Shown one piece after another: positions 1 to 8,539 of a stretch of DNA of 64,000 bases (positions are counted from its first letter, which is position 1; each line of letters starts with the position of its first letter). The notes under the pieces are model-generated. The model ran no database searches. It saw nothing but the letters and a program-made list of their open reading frames with translations, and was not told the DNA's origin. Origin of the DNA: Kitasatospora sp. MAP5-34. GTDB taxonomy: Bacteria > Actinomycetota > Actinomycetes > Streptomycetales > Streptomycetaceae. The position numbers and the translations under genes were made by a program. Location: assembly GCF_029894335.1 (NCBI RefSeq), contig NZ_JARXZC010000022.1, positions 52,911 to 116,910 on the forward strand. Reading direction: 5' to 3'.

Positions 1-519
1 CCGCATGGCGGCCACCGTCGCCTCCGAGGTGAGCGGGCCGGGGATCACCTCGACCAGGCGCTTCAACGGCACCGGGTTCATCAGGTGCACCCCGACGACC
101 CGCTCCGGGCGGCTGGTGTACGACCCGAGGACGCCGATGGGGATGGCCGAGGTGTTGACGCCGAACGGAACCCCGGGCGCGCACACCTGGTCGAGGTAGG
201 AGAGGACCTCCTTCTTGACGGCATGGTTCTCCGTCACGTTCTCTATCAGCCAGTCGCTGCCGGCGGCTGCCCCCAGGTCAGTCCCCACCGTGATCCGGTC
301 GAGCACCCGGCGCGGGTCGTCGACAGCCAGTTCGGGCTGGAGCATGCCGTACATGCGGACATTGGCCTCGATCTGCTCGAGCGCGCGGTCCAGCGCCTGC
401 TGGTCCTTGTCCAGCAGCAGCACGTCCTCCCCCGCCACCGCGAACGCATGGGCAGCCCCCACGCCCATGGTGCCCGCTCCCACGACGGTGACCTTCCGTC
501 GCTCCGAATCGCGTGTCAT
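1..519 (-). CDS. 3-hydroxyacyl-CoA dehydrogenase family protein (partial, runs off the left edge)
   Basis: Only the N-terminal 173 codons are present. The protein opens with a Rossmann nucleotide-binding motif GAGTMGVG at residues 14-21, carries an NTSAIPI segment and an HLMNPVPL segment near residue 145, which match the 3-hydroxybutyryl-CoA dehydrogenase family (NTSS and HFMNPVPL). Its ATG (519-517) overlaps the stop of the upstream gene in an ATGA, so the two are translationally coupled. Family members in secondary metabolism (ZmaI-type, FkbK-type) oxidise the hydroxyl of a carrier-protein-bound C3 unit. Next to an acyl-CoA dehydrogenase and an amino acid:carrier-protein ligase, oxidation of seryl-ACP toward aminomalonyl-ACP is the best inference; the substrate is not proven by the sequence. 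Confidence 0.85.
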   Translation of the reverse strand, partial: MTRDSERRKVTVVGAGTMGVGAAHAFAVAGEDVLLLDKDQQALDRALEQIEANVRMYGMLQPELAVDDPRRVLDRITVGTDLGAAAGSDWLIENVTENHAVKKEVLSYLDQVCAPGVPFGVNTSAIPIGVLGSYTSRPERVVGVHLMNPVPLKRLVEVIPGPLTSEATVAAMR

Positions 520-1715
520 ACGGCATCTCCTTCTACCGCTCCCAGCAGGGCGGGCCAGCGGCTTTCATCAGGTCCGAATTGGGTTAGCACTGCGTAGACC
601 AGCCGTTCCAGGCCGACACCCACGCAGGCCGAGTGGACGTCGGCAGCGCCGTCGCCACGGATGTCGAAGCTCTCGGTGAAATGCGTGCGGTGGATGTTGA
701 AGGAGGCCACCGCCAAGGACTCCGTGGCGCTGATCGGCAGCCGGAGTTCCTGCTTCAGGTCGAGCATGCGCTGCGTGTCCGCACGCCCCGCATCCGCGCC
801 GGAGGCGAAGAAGGGATCGTTGGCGCGCTCGCACCAGCCGGCCAGGCCGAGTTCGTCGACGAGGTCCTGCACCTGTCCGCGCAGTTCCGCGACTGCCGCC
901 TCCACCTGCTCCGGCGGGCCGAGGAAGACGGTCTCCCGGATGGTGAAGTCACTCAGCCGCTCGGCCGTGCGGTGGTAGCGGGATTCGTGCCGGAAGGCCG
1001 CTCCTCGGCTGGTCACACAGGTGAGCCCGGCGGGAACCTGGGAGCCGGCGAACTGCGCGAAGGTGTGATAGCACATGGTCGGCGGCAGGACCCGGTCCAC
1101 CGGTGCCGCGTTCTCGAGTAGCAGCCGGCCGAGCTCCGGAGTACCGCTGCTGCGCGCGAGGTGCTCGTACACCGGCAGTTCGCCCTGGATCCGGGAGGCG
1201 AAGTACACGTGCTGCGGGAAGGACCCGAAGTAGCCGCTGCGCTGCAGGACAGCCAGTGGCAAGGTGGCCGGGTACTGGTGTTCCTGCGCCGTGAACCTCG
1301 AGCCGACCCGGCGCAGCAGCGCCCGGTCGAGCTGCCGGTAGAGGCGGACGGCGCCCTCTGCCAGAAGCACCTGTCCCGGCGCGATCTCCTTGAACAGCCC
1401 GGCCGAGGTCAGCGCGTCGAAATCGTGGAGGGCGATGTCGCCCGGATCCCGGGAGGACTTCCAGAACTCGATGCCTGGCAGCCCCCAGCGGTTGCGGATC
1501 TCCCGGTCGACGAAGTCGTTGAAGGTCTTCTCCAGGTCGGCCGTCCCCGGATCGCCGTCGATCTCCAGGGAGATCTCCGTGACGGACCCGTCCGCGTTCC
1601 GGTGCAGTGTGAAGTCGTGGATCCGCTCCGAGAGGAAGAACACCTGACGTCCGAGCTCGTGGATCTGGGACTGGTCCGTCAGCGGGACGCGGAGTGGCAG
1701 TTGACGAGTGATCAT
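516..1715 (-). CDS. Seryl-tRNA-synthetase-like amino acid:[carrier protein] ligase
   Basis: The 399-residue protein resembles the catalytic core of the atypical (methanogen-type) class II seryl-tRNA synthetase without a tRNA-binding arm. Motif 2 is seen as FRHE (Arg242) and motif 3 as GVGLER (Arg371). Three residues fit the zinc triad of that family: Cys215 in PTMCYH, Glu261 in RETVFLG and Cys364 in SACVGVG. Known homologues are amino acid:carrier-protein ligases that adenylate a small amino acid and load it on the phosphopantetheine of a stand-alone carrier protein. Here the neighbours are an acyl-CoA dehydrogenase and a 3-hydroxyacyl-CoA dehydrogenase, so loading of serine for aminomalonyl-ACP is likely. 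Glycine or alanine remain possible. The carrier protein is not in this window. Start and stop overlap both neighbours by ATGA. Confidence 0.82.
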   Translation of the reverse strand: MITRQLPLRVPLTDQSQIHELGRQVFFLSERIHDFTLHRNADGSVTEISLEIDGDPGTADLEKTFNDFVDREIRNRWGLPGIEFWKSSRDPGDIALHDFDALTSAGLFKEIAPGQVLLAEGAVRLYRQLDRALLRRVGSRFTAQEHQYPATLPLAVLQRSGYFGSFPQHVYFASRIQGELPVYEHLARSSGTPELGRLLLENAAPVDRVLPPTMCYHTFAQFAGSQVPAGLTCVTSRGAAFRHESRYHRTAERLSDFTIRETVFLGPPEQVEAAVAELRGQVQDLVDELGLAGWCERANDPFFASGADAGRADTQRMLDLKQELRLPISATESLAVASFNIHRTHFTESFDIRGDGAADVHSACVGVGLERLVYAVLTQFGPDESRWPALLGAVEGDAV

Positions 1716-2872
1716 GAGGCAGCCCCGCTCACGACCAGGCCGGACATCGCGGCGATCGCGGAACGCTGGATCTCGGAGGTGCCTCCGTAGATCGTCGCCG
1801 CCAGGCTGTCACGCACCTGCCGCTCGGCCGGAGCCCCTGCCAGGAACCCCGCCGCGCCCCGCAGTTGCAGCAGGTCGAGCGAGATGCTCTTGAGGGCCTC
1901 ACTGACCCACAGCTTCAGCATGCATGCCTCCTCGATGGCCAATTGGCCGGCCTTGACCTTCCAGGCGAGCTTGTGCAGGAGCAGCTTCGAGGTCTCCACG
2001 CGCACCTTGTGGTCGGCGATCCGGTGCGCGACGGACTGGTTCGACCCGATGGTGCGGCCGAACTGGCGGCGCTCGTTGCAGTGCGCCACCATCTCGTCGA
2101 GGAGTCGTCCGAGGGCGCCGACCTGCGTGGCGAACATGAATCCGCGCTCCCAGACCAATCCGGTCTGGAACATCTGGTAGGCCCCGCCCGGTTCGCCCAG
2201 CAGCGAGGTCGTCGGCACCGCACAGTCCTCGAAGGTGACCTCTCCCATCGGCGTTCCGCCGAGTCCCATCTTGGTCAACGGACGTACCGTCAACCCCGGT
2301 TGGGTGCTGGGCACCAGGAAGGCGCTGATGGACGCCTGGCCGGGGGCGCCCTCGTCGGTGCGGGCGAAGACCACGAACAGGCCTGCGACAGGCCCGTTGC
2401 TGATGTAGGTCTTCCGGCCGTCGATGACGAACCGGTCGCCGACACGGCGCGCCACCGTGCGCATCGACAGTACGTCGGACCCCGCCGTCACCTCGGTGAG
2501 CGCGTGGGCACCGATCACGGATCCGGAGGCCAGAGCGGGCAGCCACTCGGAGCGTTGTTCCGGTGTGCCGTGATCGAGCAGGTAGGTGGTGCAGGCGAAC
2601 AGGTGGTTGTTGACCGCGAACAACAGGCCGTTGTCCGCGCAGCCGGCCCCGAGGGCCTCCAGGGCCAGCGCGGCCGACAGTGGGTCGAGCCCGGCCCCGC
2701 CGTATTCCTGGGGAGTCAGCCAGCCCAGCACGCCGTACTGCGCGCAGGCCTCCCAGCCGGCCTTGTTGAAGTCGGATTCGTCGAGGCCCTCGCCGAGCCG
2801 GTCCAGGCCGGACGCGAATGTCCGAGCCCCGACGATCATCCGTCGTTGTTCTGTGGTAGCAGCGAAATCCAA
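1712..2872 (-). CDS. Acyl-CoA dehydrogenase family flavoprotein
   Basis: This 386-residue protein has the whole acyl-CoA dehydrogenase fold: an N-terminal helical domain, the middle-domain motif ALTEVTAGSD, the ERRQFG segment and the C-terminal YGGTSEIQR segment that binds FAD. At the position of the usual catalytic Glu (YEGT in medium-chain enzymes) there is Gly, so the base would have to come from elsewhere, as in the isovaleryl-CoA dehydrogenase subgroup. The family acts on carrier-bound substrates in methoxymalonyl-ACP and aminomalonyl-ACP pathways (FkbI, ZmaG). The gene lies between the KAS III-like gene (32 bp upstream) and the carrier-protein ligase (ATGA overlap), which supports a joint role in extender-unit synthesis. 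Confidence 0.88.
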   Translation of the reverse strand: MDFAATTEQRRMIVGARTFASGLDRLGEGLDESDFNKAGWEACAQYGVLGWLTPQEYGGAGLDPLSAALALEALGAGCADNGLLFAVNNHLFACTTYLLDHGTPEQRSEWLPALASGSVIGAHALTEVTAGSDVLSMRTVARRVGDRFVIDGRKTYISNGPVAGLFVVFARTDEGAPGQASISAFLVPSTQPGLTVRPLTKMGLGGTPMGEVTFEDCAVPTTSLLGEPGGAYQMFQTGLVWERGFMFATQVGALGRLLDEMVAHCNERRQFGRTIGSNQSVAHRIADHKVRVETSKLLLHKLAWKVKAGQLAIEEACMLKLWVSEALKSISLDLLQLRGAAGFLAGAPAERQVRDSLAATIYGGTSEIQRSAIAAMSGLVVSGAAS

Positions 2873-2904
2873 GGCAACCTCTCAACTCGGCCGCGGCCGA
2901 GATC

Positions 2905-3873
2905 TCAGACGCGCCAGAGGCTGGCCGACCACGCCGCCACGGCACTGTTGTTCAGGATCAGCACCCGATCCCCAGGACCGACGTCGCCGGTCCTGAGCAG
3001 GGCATCGAGATTGGCGACGACGTCCATCGCCCCCAGGTGGCCGTATCGCTCGAAGACGTCACGGCAGACCGGGTGGATCGGTGTACCCAGCAGGTCACCG
3101 TAGAAGTCGAAGGCCCGCGCCGAGACGTTCTGCATGAGTACCGCGCCGACCTCCGCCAGAGTCACACCGGCGGTGTCGAGTACCCGGTCAGTCAACGCCG
3201 CGAGCCGGTTCCGGCTCTCGAGGGCGAGCTCGAAGGTGTACCGCGCGGGGTCGGAGCACTCTTCGGCCCAGCTGTGCCAGGGTGTGCGCTTGTAGTCGAC
3301 CTTGAACAGGTCGTGATAGCTCCCCTCGGTCTCCAGCGCGTGCGCCTCCAGCACCGGGCGGCCGCCGCGGACCAAGGTCATGGCAAAGGCCCCGTCACCG
3401 ACCACGGTCACCGGCGGCCGCACTCGCAGCCGTCCGGTCGGCTTGCTTCCGTGCGTGATGACGATCCGGCTGCGGGCGGGGTCGGCGCGCAACAGGTCCC
3501 GGCCAATACCCCAGGCCGCGCTGGAGCCGACACAGCCGAGCCCGTCGACGGTGAAAGCCATGCCCGCCGACAACTCGGCGGCGTACTGCACCTTGGTGGC
3601 GTCACTGCCGAGCAGTGTGTCCGGGGCTCGACCCGCACAGTGCAGCAGCACGTCCGCGGACCGGTCGCCGGCCCCGAGGAGCCTCCGGCAGGCCTCGGCC
3701 GCCAGATCGCTCTGCGACAGGCCCGGGAATATTCCCACCTGCCGCGCTCCGGATGCCGCGATGAAGTCTGCGTCGGCTTCCGGTTCGATCTCGCCGATCG
3801 CCAGGGTGGAATCGGGCAGCAGGCAATAGATCTCGCCTATTCCGATGGATTCATCGGGCTTTCCGCGTGCCAC
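2905..3873 (-). CDS. KAS III-like (FabH-type) acyltransferase/ketosynthase with altered active site
   Basis: The 322-residue protein has the thiolase fold of 3-oxoacyl-ACP synthase III. The nucleophile is kept as Cys114 in VDGLGCVGSS. The catalytic His of the usual HQAN motif aligns with Gln in LMQNVSAR, and the catalytic Asn of the GN motif aligns with His in GHLGAMD. Losing His and Asn while keeping Cys is seen in KAS III homologues that transfer acyl groups without decarboxylative condensation (CerJ-type), so this may be an acyltransferase; that is inference. The start is GTG with GGAAAGGAG about eight bases upstream. It follows the SbnB-like gene by 21 bp or so and belongs to the leftward operon. 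Confidence 0.8.
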   Translation of the reverse strand: MARGKPDESIGIGEIYCLLPDSTLAIGEIEPEADADFIAASGARQVGIFPGLSQSDLAAEACRRLLGAGDRSADVLLHCAGRAPDTLLGSDATKVQYAAELSAGMAFTVDGLGCVGSSAAWGIGRDLLRADPARSRIVITHGSKPTGRLRVRPPVTVVGDGAFAMTLVRGGRPVLEAHALETEGSYHDLFKVDYKRTPWHSWAEECSDPARYTFELALESRNRLAALTDRVLDTAGVTLAEVGAVLMQNVSARAFDFYGDLLGTPIHPVCRDVFERYGHLGAMDVVANLDALLRTGDVGPGDRVLILNNSAVAAWSASLWRV

Positions 3874-3894
3874 TTTCCACTCCTTTCCATTTGC

Positions 3895-4944
3895 TTAATA
3901 GAAGTCAAGAATATTTTGGGCTCGACCCGTGGAGACCGCCACGCCGTAGACAAAATCAGCGACGGCGATATCGAGGACGCCAAGCCCGAAAGGAGAGAAT
4001 ATTCGCGGCCTGGCAGCATCCGGCTCCATTTCCCCGGCCATCAGCTGCGCCAGGGTACCGGAGATCAGCGAATCTCCGTGGAGCTCCACGGAAAGCCCCA
4101 TGGACGTCTTCTCGCGCAGCGCGTGGACGGGATCGTCGACGATATTCTGGGCATGGCGGAGAACTTCCGCGCCCAGGTCCCGCAGCGAGATGTGAAGAAT
4201 AGTGTGCCGCGGCTTGACAAGGGCCGCATCGAGAAAGTACGGCTCGCTTGCGGTCGTGGCGAAAAGCACCAGATCGGACTCTTCCACGACTGCGGCCGCG
4301 CTCGACACCGCAGCCGTCTCACCCGCGAAGCCGCGCCGGAAGGCGTCCGCCCGCGCAGCGTCGAGGTCGTGCACGACGGTGCGCCGGAAGGACCAGCCGT
4401 CCGCCTCCAACTGCCCCAGCACCGCCCGCGCGATCGGGCCGCAGCCAATGACGCCAAGAACCTGACCTTCGGTCTTCCGATGCAGCTCCCGGGCCGCCAG
4501 CGCCGCCGAGGCGGCTGTCCGCCCTGCGGAAATGGCCGACGCCTCCAGGCAGGCCACCGGAAATCCCGTGGCCATGTCATTGAGGATGATCACGGCGGAA
4601 GCGCGGGGCAACCCCTGGGCGAGGTTCCCGGGAAAACTGGAGATCCACTTGATGCCGGCCCGGTCGACCTCGTCGCCATGATCACGCGCAGGCAGCGCGA
4701 TGATGCGGTCGCGGGGACGGTCGGGGAACTTGAGAAAGTGGCTCTCCGGATTCGTGGAAAGTCCTTGATGGTAGCGAAGATACGCCCCGCAGACGACTTC
4801 ACGCAGCTCGTTCCGACGGGAATCGATGATATCGGAGACCGTCGTACCCGTGACAACCTTGAATACCGGATTCGATTGCTTCCCCGCGCTCGAACCGCTG
4901 GGAATATCAAAGTTACGCAGCAATTCCATGCCGTCAACCCCCAT
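3895..4944 (-). CDS. SbnB-like N-(2-amino-2-carboxyethyl)-glutamate dehydrogenase (ornithine cyclodeaminase/mu-crystallin family)
   Basis: About 349 residues with an N-terminal substrate domain and a Rossmann domain with the dinucleotide motif GCGPIA. It lacks similarity to true ornithine cyclodeaminases in context and matches SbnB, which oxidatively cleaves N-(1-amino-1-carboxyl-2-ethyl)-glutamate to L-2,3-diaminopropionate (Dap) and 2-oxoglutarate. An SbnA-like synthase sits in the divergent operon, so the pair gives a complete L-Dap route. The start is not certain: ATG at 4944 has GAGAG upstream, ATG at 4929 has GGGGG upstream, and a TTG lies at 4950. It is the first gene of the leftward operon. 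Confidence 0.85.
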   Translation of the reverse strand: MGVDGMELLRNFDIPSGSSAGKQSNPVFKVVTGTTVSDIIDSRRNELREVVCGAYLRYHQGLSTNPESHFLKFPDRPRDRIIALPARDHGDEVDRAGIKWISSFPGNLAQGLPRASAVIILNDMATGFPVACLEASAISAGRTAASAALAARELHRKTEGQVLGVIGCGPIARAVLGQLEADGWSFRRTVVHDLDAARADAFRRGFAGETAAVSSAAAVVEESDLVLFATTASEPYFLDAALVKPRHTILHISLRDLGAEVLRHAQNIVDDPVHALREKTSMGLSVELHGDSLISGTLAQLMAGEMEPDAARPRIFSPFGLGVLDIAVADFVYGVAVSTGRAQNILDFY

Positions 4945-5289
4945 GATCAACTCTCGACCGGCGACACACTATGGATGCCCGTCCGGCCTGGTCAAGTGAG
5001 GATTTTCCTCAGTCCCCACGTAGCGGGCCCGCTGCCATCTGCTGACGCCTCGCGCGCAATTGACGTTGACGACGATACGCCCACGCTGCGATGCTGGCGG
5101 GAGCTTGATCGACTCTGATCGCGGCAGCACCATCCGGACATTGGGGGCATCCTCCCAGCTCCGTCGCGAGTCGATTCCTTTTCTTTTCCCTAACTCCTGC
5201 CCCGGATGCACGCCCGAGTGTCTCGGCCCGCACGGGGTTCACCGGAACCGAACGAACCAGCCGCGCTGGAACTATGGGGGTCTTGTTCC
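4945..5289. promoter_or_regulatory. Divergent intergenic region between the two biosynthetic operons
   Basis: The 345 bp separate the first genes of the leftward (SbnB-like) and rightward (lat) operons, so both promoters should be here. It is less GC-rich than the genes. TTGACG occurs twice near 5060, and a pyrimidine-rich, T-rich stretch lies at 5175-5192. I see no clear regulator-type palindrome, and no coding sequence other than weak readings in frame with lat. Confidence 0.5.
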
Positions 5290-6663
5290 GTGAAAATGAC
5301 AGATGTGGCTCGGCATGCCCCGAAGCAGGCGCAGGGCGGGCAGGAGCCGACGCCGCAGGACGTGCACCGCCTGCTGGGCCGGCACGTGTTGGCCGACGGC
5401 TTCGACTTCGTACTCGACCTCGAGGCCAGTCGCGGGAGCTGGCTGGTCGACTCACTGACAGGTCATCAGTACCTGGACATGTTCACCTTCTTCGCCTCGC
5501 TGCCGCTCGGAGTCAATCCGCCCGTGCTCACGGAGGATCCGGACACGGTGGCGGCGCTACGCCTGGCCTCGATCAACAAAACCGCCAATCCGGACACCTA
5601 CACGGCCGCTTATGCCCGGTTCGTGACGACTTTCGCCCGCGTCCTCGGTGATCCGGCTCTGCCGCACCTGTTCTTCATCGACGGCGGGGCGCTGGCTGTC
5701 GAGAACGCGCTGAAGGCCGCCTTCGACTGGAAGGCGCAGCGGCTCGGCACCGACACCGCCAACCACCTGTCCGTGCTGCACCTGGAGAACGCCTTCCACG
5801 GCCGCAGCGGTTACACGCTGTCGCTCACCAACACCGACCCGGCCAAGACGGAGCGCTTTCCTCAGTTCGCGTGGCCGCGCATCCCGTCTCCCGCGCAGCG
5901 CTTCCCGTTGGACCGGTACACGGCGCAGAACGCGGCGGCGGACGCGAGCGCACTGGCGGCGGCTCGAACGGCCTTCGAGCAGGCCGGCGGCACGATCGCC
6001 TGCTTCATCGCGGAACCCATCCAGGGCGAAGGCGGCGACAACCACCTCAGCGCACACTTCCTGAAGGGTATGCAGGAGTTGTGCCACGAGTTCGACGCCC
6101 TGTTCGTACTCGACGAGGTCCAGACCGGCTGCGGTTCCACCGGCACGGCGTGGGCGTACCAGCAGCTCGGCCTGGAGCCCGACCTGGTGGCGTTCGGCAA
6201 GAAGACCCAGGTGTGCGGTGTCATGGGTGGCCGACGGATCGACGAGGTCCCCTGCAACGTGTTCCAGGTGTCCTCCCGGATCAGCTCCACCTGGGGCGGC
6301 AACCTCACCGACATGGTCCGGGCGACCGCGCTGCTGGAGGCGATCGAGCGCGAGGACCGGTTCAGCCTGGTCGCCCGGACCGGCGCATACCTCCAGCAGC
6401 AGCTCGGCGCGCTGGCCGCCCGGCATCCCGGGGTCCTCGAAAACCCCCGGGGCCGCGGTGTGCTGGCTGCCGTGGATCTGCCCGACCAGATCACCCGTGA
6501 CCTGGTGCTGGCCCACCTGTACCGAGTCGAGCGGGTCATCGCGCTGCCCTGCGGCGAACGCTCCCTGCGCATGCGACCGGCGCTGAACATCAGCATCGGC
6601 GATGTAGACCGGGCCATCGCGGCACTGGACCGCTCGGTCCTCGCCGTCGGCGCGAGCGCATAA
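5290..6663 (+). CDS. lat: L-lysine 6-aminotransferase
   Basis: The protein follows the cephamycin-cluster Lat of S. clavuligerus almost throughout: the segments DVHRLLGRHVLADGFD, FFIDGGALAVENALKAA, EPIQGEGGDNHLSA and SRISSTWGGNL are all recognisable. It is a class III PLP aminotransferase; the PLP lysine is in FGKKTQ (Lys304). It moves the epsilon-amino group of lysine to 2-oxoglutarate, giving 2-aminoadipate 6-semialdehyde, which cyclises to piperideine-6-carboxylate. The GTG at 5290 gives 457 residues, the family's usual length; a longer reading from 5206 adds an unlikely N-terminus, and ATG 5296 is an alternative. No ACV synthetase or isopenicillin N synthase gene lies nearby, so the product probably feeds another peptide. 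Confidence 0.93.
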   Translation: MKMTDVARHAPKQAQGGQEPTPQDVHRLLGRHVLADGFDFVLDLEASRGSWLVDSLTGHQYLDMFTFFASLPLGVNPPVLTEDPDTVAALRLASINKTANPDTYTAAYARFVTTFARVLGDPALPHLFFIDGGALAVENALKAAFDWKAQRLGTDTANHLSVLHLENAFHGRSGYTLSLTNTDPAKTERFPQFAWPRIPSPAQRFPLDRYTAQNAAADASALAAARTAFEQAGGTIACFIAEPIQGEGGDNHLSAHFLKGMQELCHEFDALFVLDEVQTGCGSTGTAWAYQQLGLEPDLVAFGKKTQVCGVMGGRRIDEVPCNVFQVSSRISSTWGGNLTDMVRATALLEAIEREDRFSLVARTGAYLQQQLGALAARHPGVLENPRGRGVLAAVDLPDQITRDLVLAHLYRVERVIALPCGERSLRMRPALNISIGDVDRAIAALDRSVLAVGASA

Positions 6664-6695
6664 GGGTCGACGACTCAAGAGTGCCGAGGATACCG

Positions 6696-7694
6696 ATGAC
6701 GATAGTGCAACACCCGTTCGAGATCACTGCTCCGCCTCTCTTCCTGGACCTGAACAAGATCACGGGGCGGCGTCTCTACCTGAAGTTGGAGGGGTACAAC
6801 GCCGCCGGTTCCATCAAACTGCGCACCGCCTCGGCCCTGGTCCGGCATGCCGAGCGGACCGGACGCCTGAGGCCCGGCGACACCATCATCGAGTCCTCCT
6901 CGGGCAACCTCGGCGTCGCGCTGGGCGTCATCGCCGCCAGCTGCGGCTACCGCTTCATCTGCGTCACCGACGTCCGCTGCAACCACTCCACGCTGAACCT
7001 TCTGCACGCCCTCGGCGCCGAGGTGGTGATGATCGACACACCGCACCCCGTCCACGGATTCCTCCAGGCCCGCCTGGACTACGTACGGTCGCGCTGTGCG
7101 GCGGACCCGCACCTGATGTGGCTGAACCAGTACGAAAGCCAGGCCAATCGGCTGGCGCACTACGAGGGCACCGCGCCGGCCATCGCCAAGGCGGTCCCCG
7201 ATCTGGACGTCCTGTTCGTCGGGGTGGGGACCGGTGGCACTGCGATGGGGTGCACACAGTACTTCCGTGAGCACCACCCTCGGGTCCGCGTGGTCGCCGT
7301 CGACGCAGAGGGCTCGGTGACCTTCGGCGGGCCACCGCGCACCCGCTACATCCCCGGCCTCGGCTCGGGCCTGAAACCGCCACTGGTGGATCCGACCGTC
7401 TTCGACGACGTGGTGGTCGTCACCGAACGCGAGAGCGTCCGGTGCTGCCGGCAACTGGCCGGCGGCGGACTGCTGGCCGGCGGCTCGACCGGAACCGTGG
7501 TCAGCGGCGCGCTCCGCTGGCTGGCCGACCGGGGCGACACGGTCGCCGTTGCCATATCGCCCGACCTGGCGGACCGCTACACCGACACCATCTACGACGA
7601 CACCTGGGTGGAGCAGCATCTGGCCGAACAGAATCTGCCCGACCTGCCTGATCTCCACTTCGCCGGTGTCGCCCTTGCCGAGAAGGTCTCATGA
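6696..7694 (+). CDS. SbnA-like PLP synthase (O-phosphoserine plus glutamate to ACEGA)
   Basis: A 332-residue member of the cysteine synthase/fold II PLP family. The PLP lysine is in AAGSIKLR (Lys41), the substrate loop is SSSGNLG, and the phosphate-binding loop is GVGTGGTAMG. It matches SbnA better than cysteine synthase because an SbnB-like dehydrogenase is encoded in the divergent operon. SbnA replaces the phosphate of O-phospho-L-serine with the amino group of glutamate, and SbnB then releases L-2,3-diaminopropionate. I chose ATG 6696 because GAGGA sits seven bases upstream; an in-frame GTG at 6681 is less well placed. Its stop overlaps the next start (ATGA). Confidence 0.86.
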   Translation: MTIVQHPFEITAPPLFLDLNKITGRRLYLKLEGYNAAGSIKLRTASALVRHAERTGRLRPGDTIIESSSGNLGVALGVIAASCGYRFICVTDVRCNHSTLNLLHALGAEVVMIDTPHPVHGFLQARLDYVRSRCAADPHLMWLNQYESQANRLAHYEGTAPAIAKAVPDLDVLFVGVGTGGTAMGCTQYFREHHPRVRVVAVDAEGSVTFGGPPRTRYIPGLGSGLKPPLVDPTVFDDVVVVTERESVRCCRQLAGGGLLAGGSTGTVVSGALRWLADRGDTVAVAISPDLADRYTDTIYDDTWVEQHLAEQNLPDLPDLHFAGVALAEKVS

Positions 7695-8539
7695 CAAGTC
7701 CCTTGCTGTGCGAACCCACCCTGCACGCCGCCTTCCTCGTCGATGCCTGGGGTGGCCGCTCGGACTCCGAGACGGCGCACCCCGTGTACATCCGCGAAGC
7801 CGCCGACCCCGCGCTGCTGGAGCGGCGCCTGGCCGTCCACGCCGAGCTGGCCGGCAGCCGACTCGGCACGAGTCAGGAGCGCAGCCGGGTGGAAGCGGTG
7901 TACGGCGCCCTGAGTCCGACCGATCTGGCCATGGTGCGCATGTTCGGCCTCCCTGGGCTCCAAGCCCAGCAAGACGCCCCCTACCGGCAGTTGGGCACGA
8001 CGTTCAATTCGGTCGAGGCCCGCGGGCTGATCCGCGGGGAATGGCCCGGCAGCCCCGTGTTCGTCTTCCTGGACGAGATCCTCGTGCCCGACTGGCTCAT
8101 GGCGGGCGACCCGCCCGTGATCAACGGGCACTCGGCCGTGCTGCCCCACGCGCGGGGCATGCACGCGCTTGAGCAGGTCGCGGCGACCGGGGACCGCGAG
8201 CGCTTCCTCCGGGCCGCAGGGGCAACCGTGCACTACGTCGATCCGGGTGTCGACACGGGAGCCGTCATCCGGACCGAGCGCCTGGCGGACCCGTTCGGGT
8301 ACGAATCCCTCTGGGGATGCAAGGCCGGAGCCTTCGGGCTCGCGTTCGATCTGCTGATGCAGGTCCGCACGCAGCTGACCGAGCCGGGCACCGTCGCCCC
8401 GGGCGGAACCCCTCAACCCCGTGACGAGACACCCGCGTTCCGGCGCCGGACGTTCGACGACGGGACAGCGGGCCGGGCGGCGGCCCAGTACACCGCCTGG
8501 CGGACCGAGACCGAGGAGTGGGGGCGACGCAGCGCATGA
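7691..8539 (+). CDS. Formyltransferase-fold protein (10-formyl-THF dependent type)
   Basis: The 282-residue protein has the formyltransferase catalytic triad: Asn145 and His147 in INGHSAVLP, and Asp188 in VDPGVDTGAV. This arrangement matches GART, methionyl-tRNA formyltransferase and sugar N-formyltransferases. The N-terminal part is divergent and there is no C-terminal tRNA-binding domain, so an amino group on a small molecule or carrier-bound amino acid is the likely acceptor. It overlaps both neighbours by four bases (ATGA), between the SbnA-like gene and an M20 amidohydrolase. The formylated substrate cannot be read from sequence; Dap or aminoadipate semialdehyde are candidates. Confidence 0.78.
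   Translation: MTSPLLCEPTLHAAFLVDAWGGRSDSETAHPVYIREAADPALLERRLAVHAELAGSRLGTSQERSRVEAVYGALSPTDLAMVRMFGLPGLQAQQDAPYRQLGTTFNSVEARGLIRGEWPGSPVFVFLDEILVPDWLMAGDPPVINGHSAVLPHARGMHALEQVAATGDRERFLRAAGATVHYVDPGVDTGAVIRTERLADPFGYESLWGCKAGAFGLAFDLLMQVRTQLTEPGTVAPGGTPQPRDETPAFRRRTFDDGTAGRAAAQYTAWRTETEEWGRRSA

Noticed and set aside
3037..5118. A 693-residue open frame on the plus strand, antisense to the KAS III-like and SbnB-like genes
   Set aside because: The opposite strand encodes recognisable families with good starts; this frame has low complexity and no motif.
5206..5289. N-terminal extension of lat from ATG 5206
   Set aside because: Family length and N-terminal pattern fit GTG 5290; the extension is not family-like.
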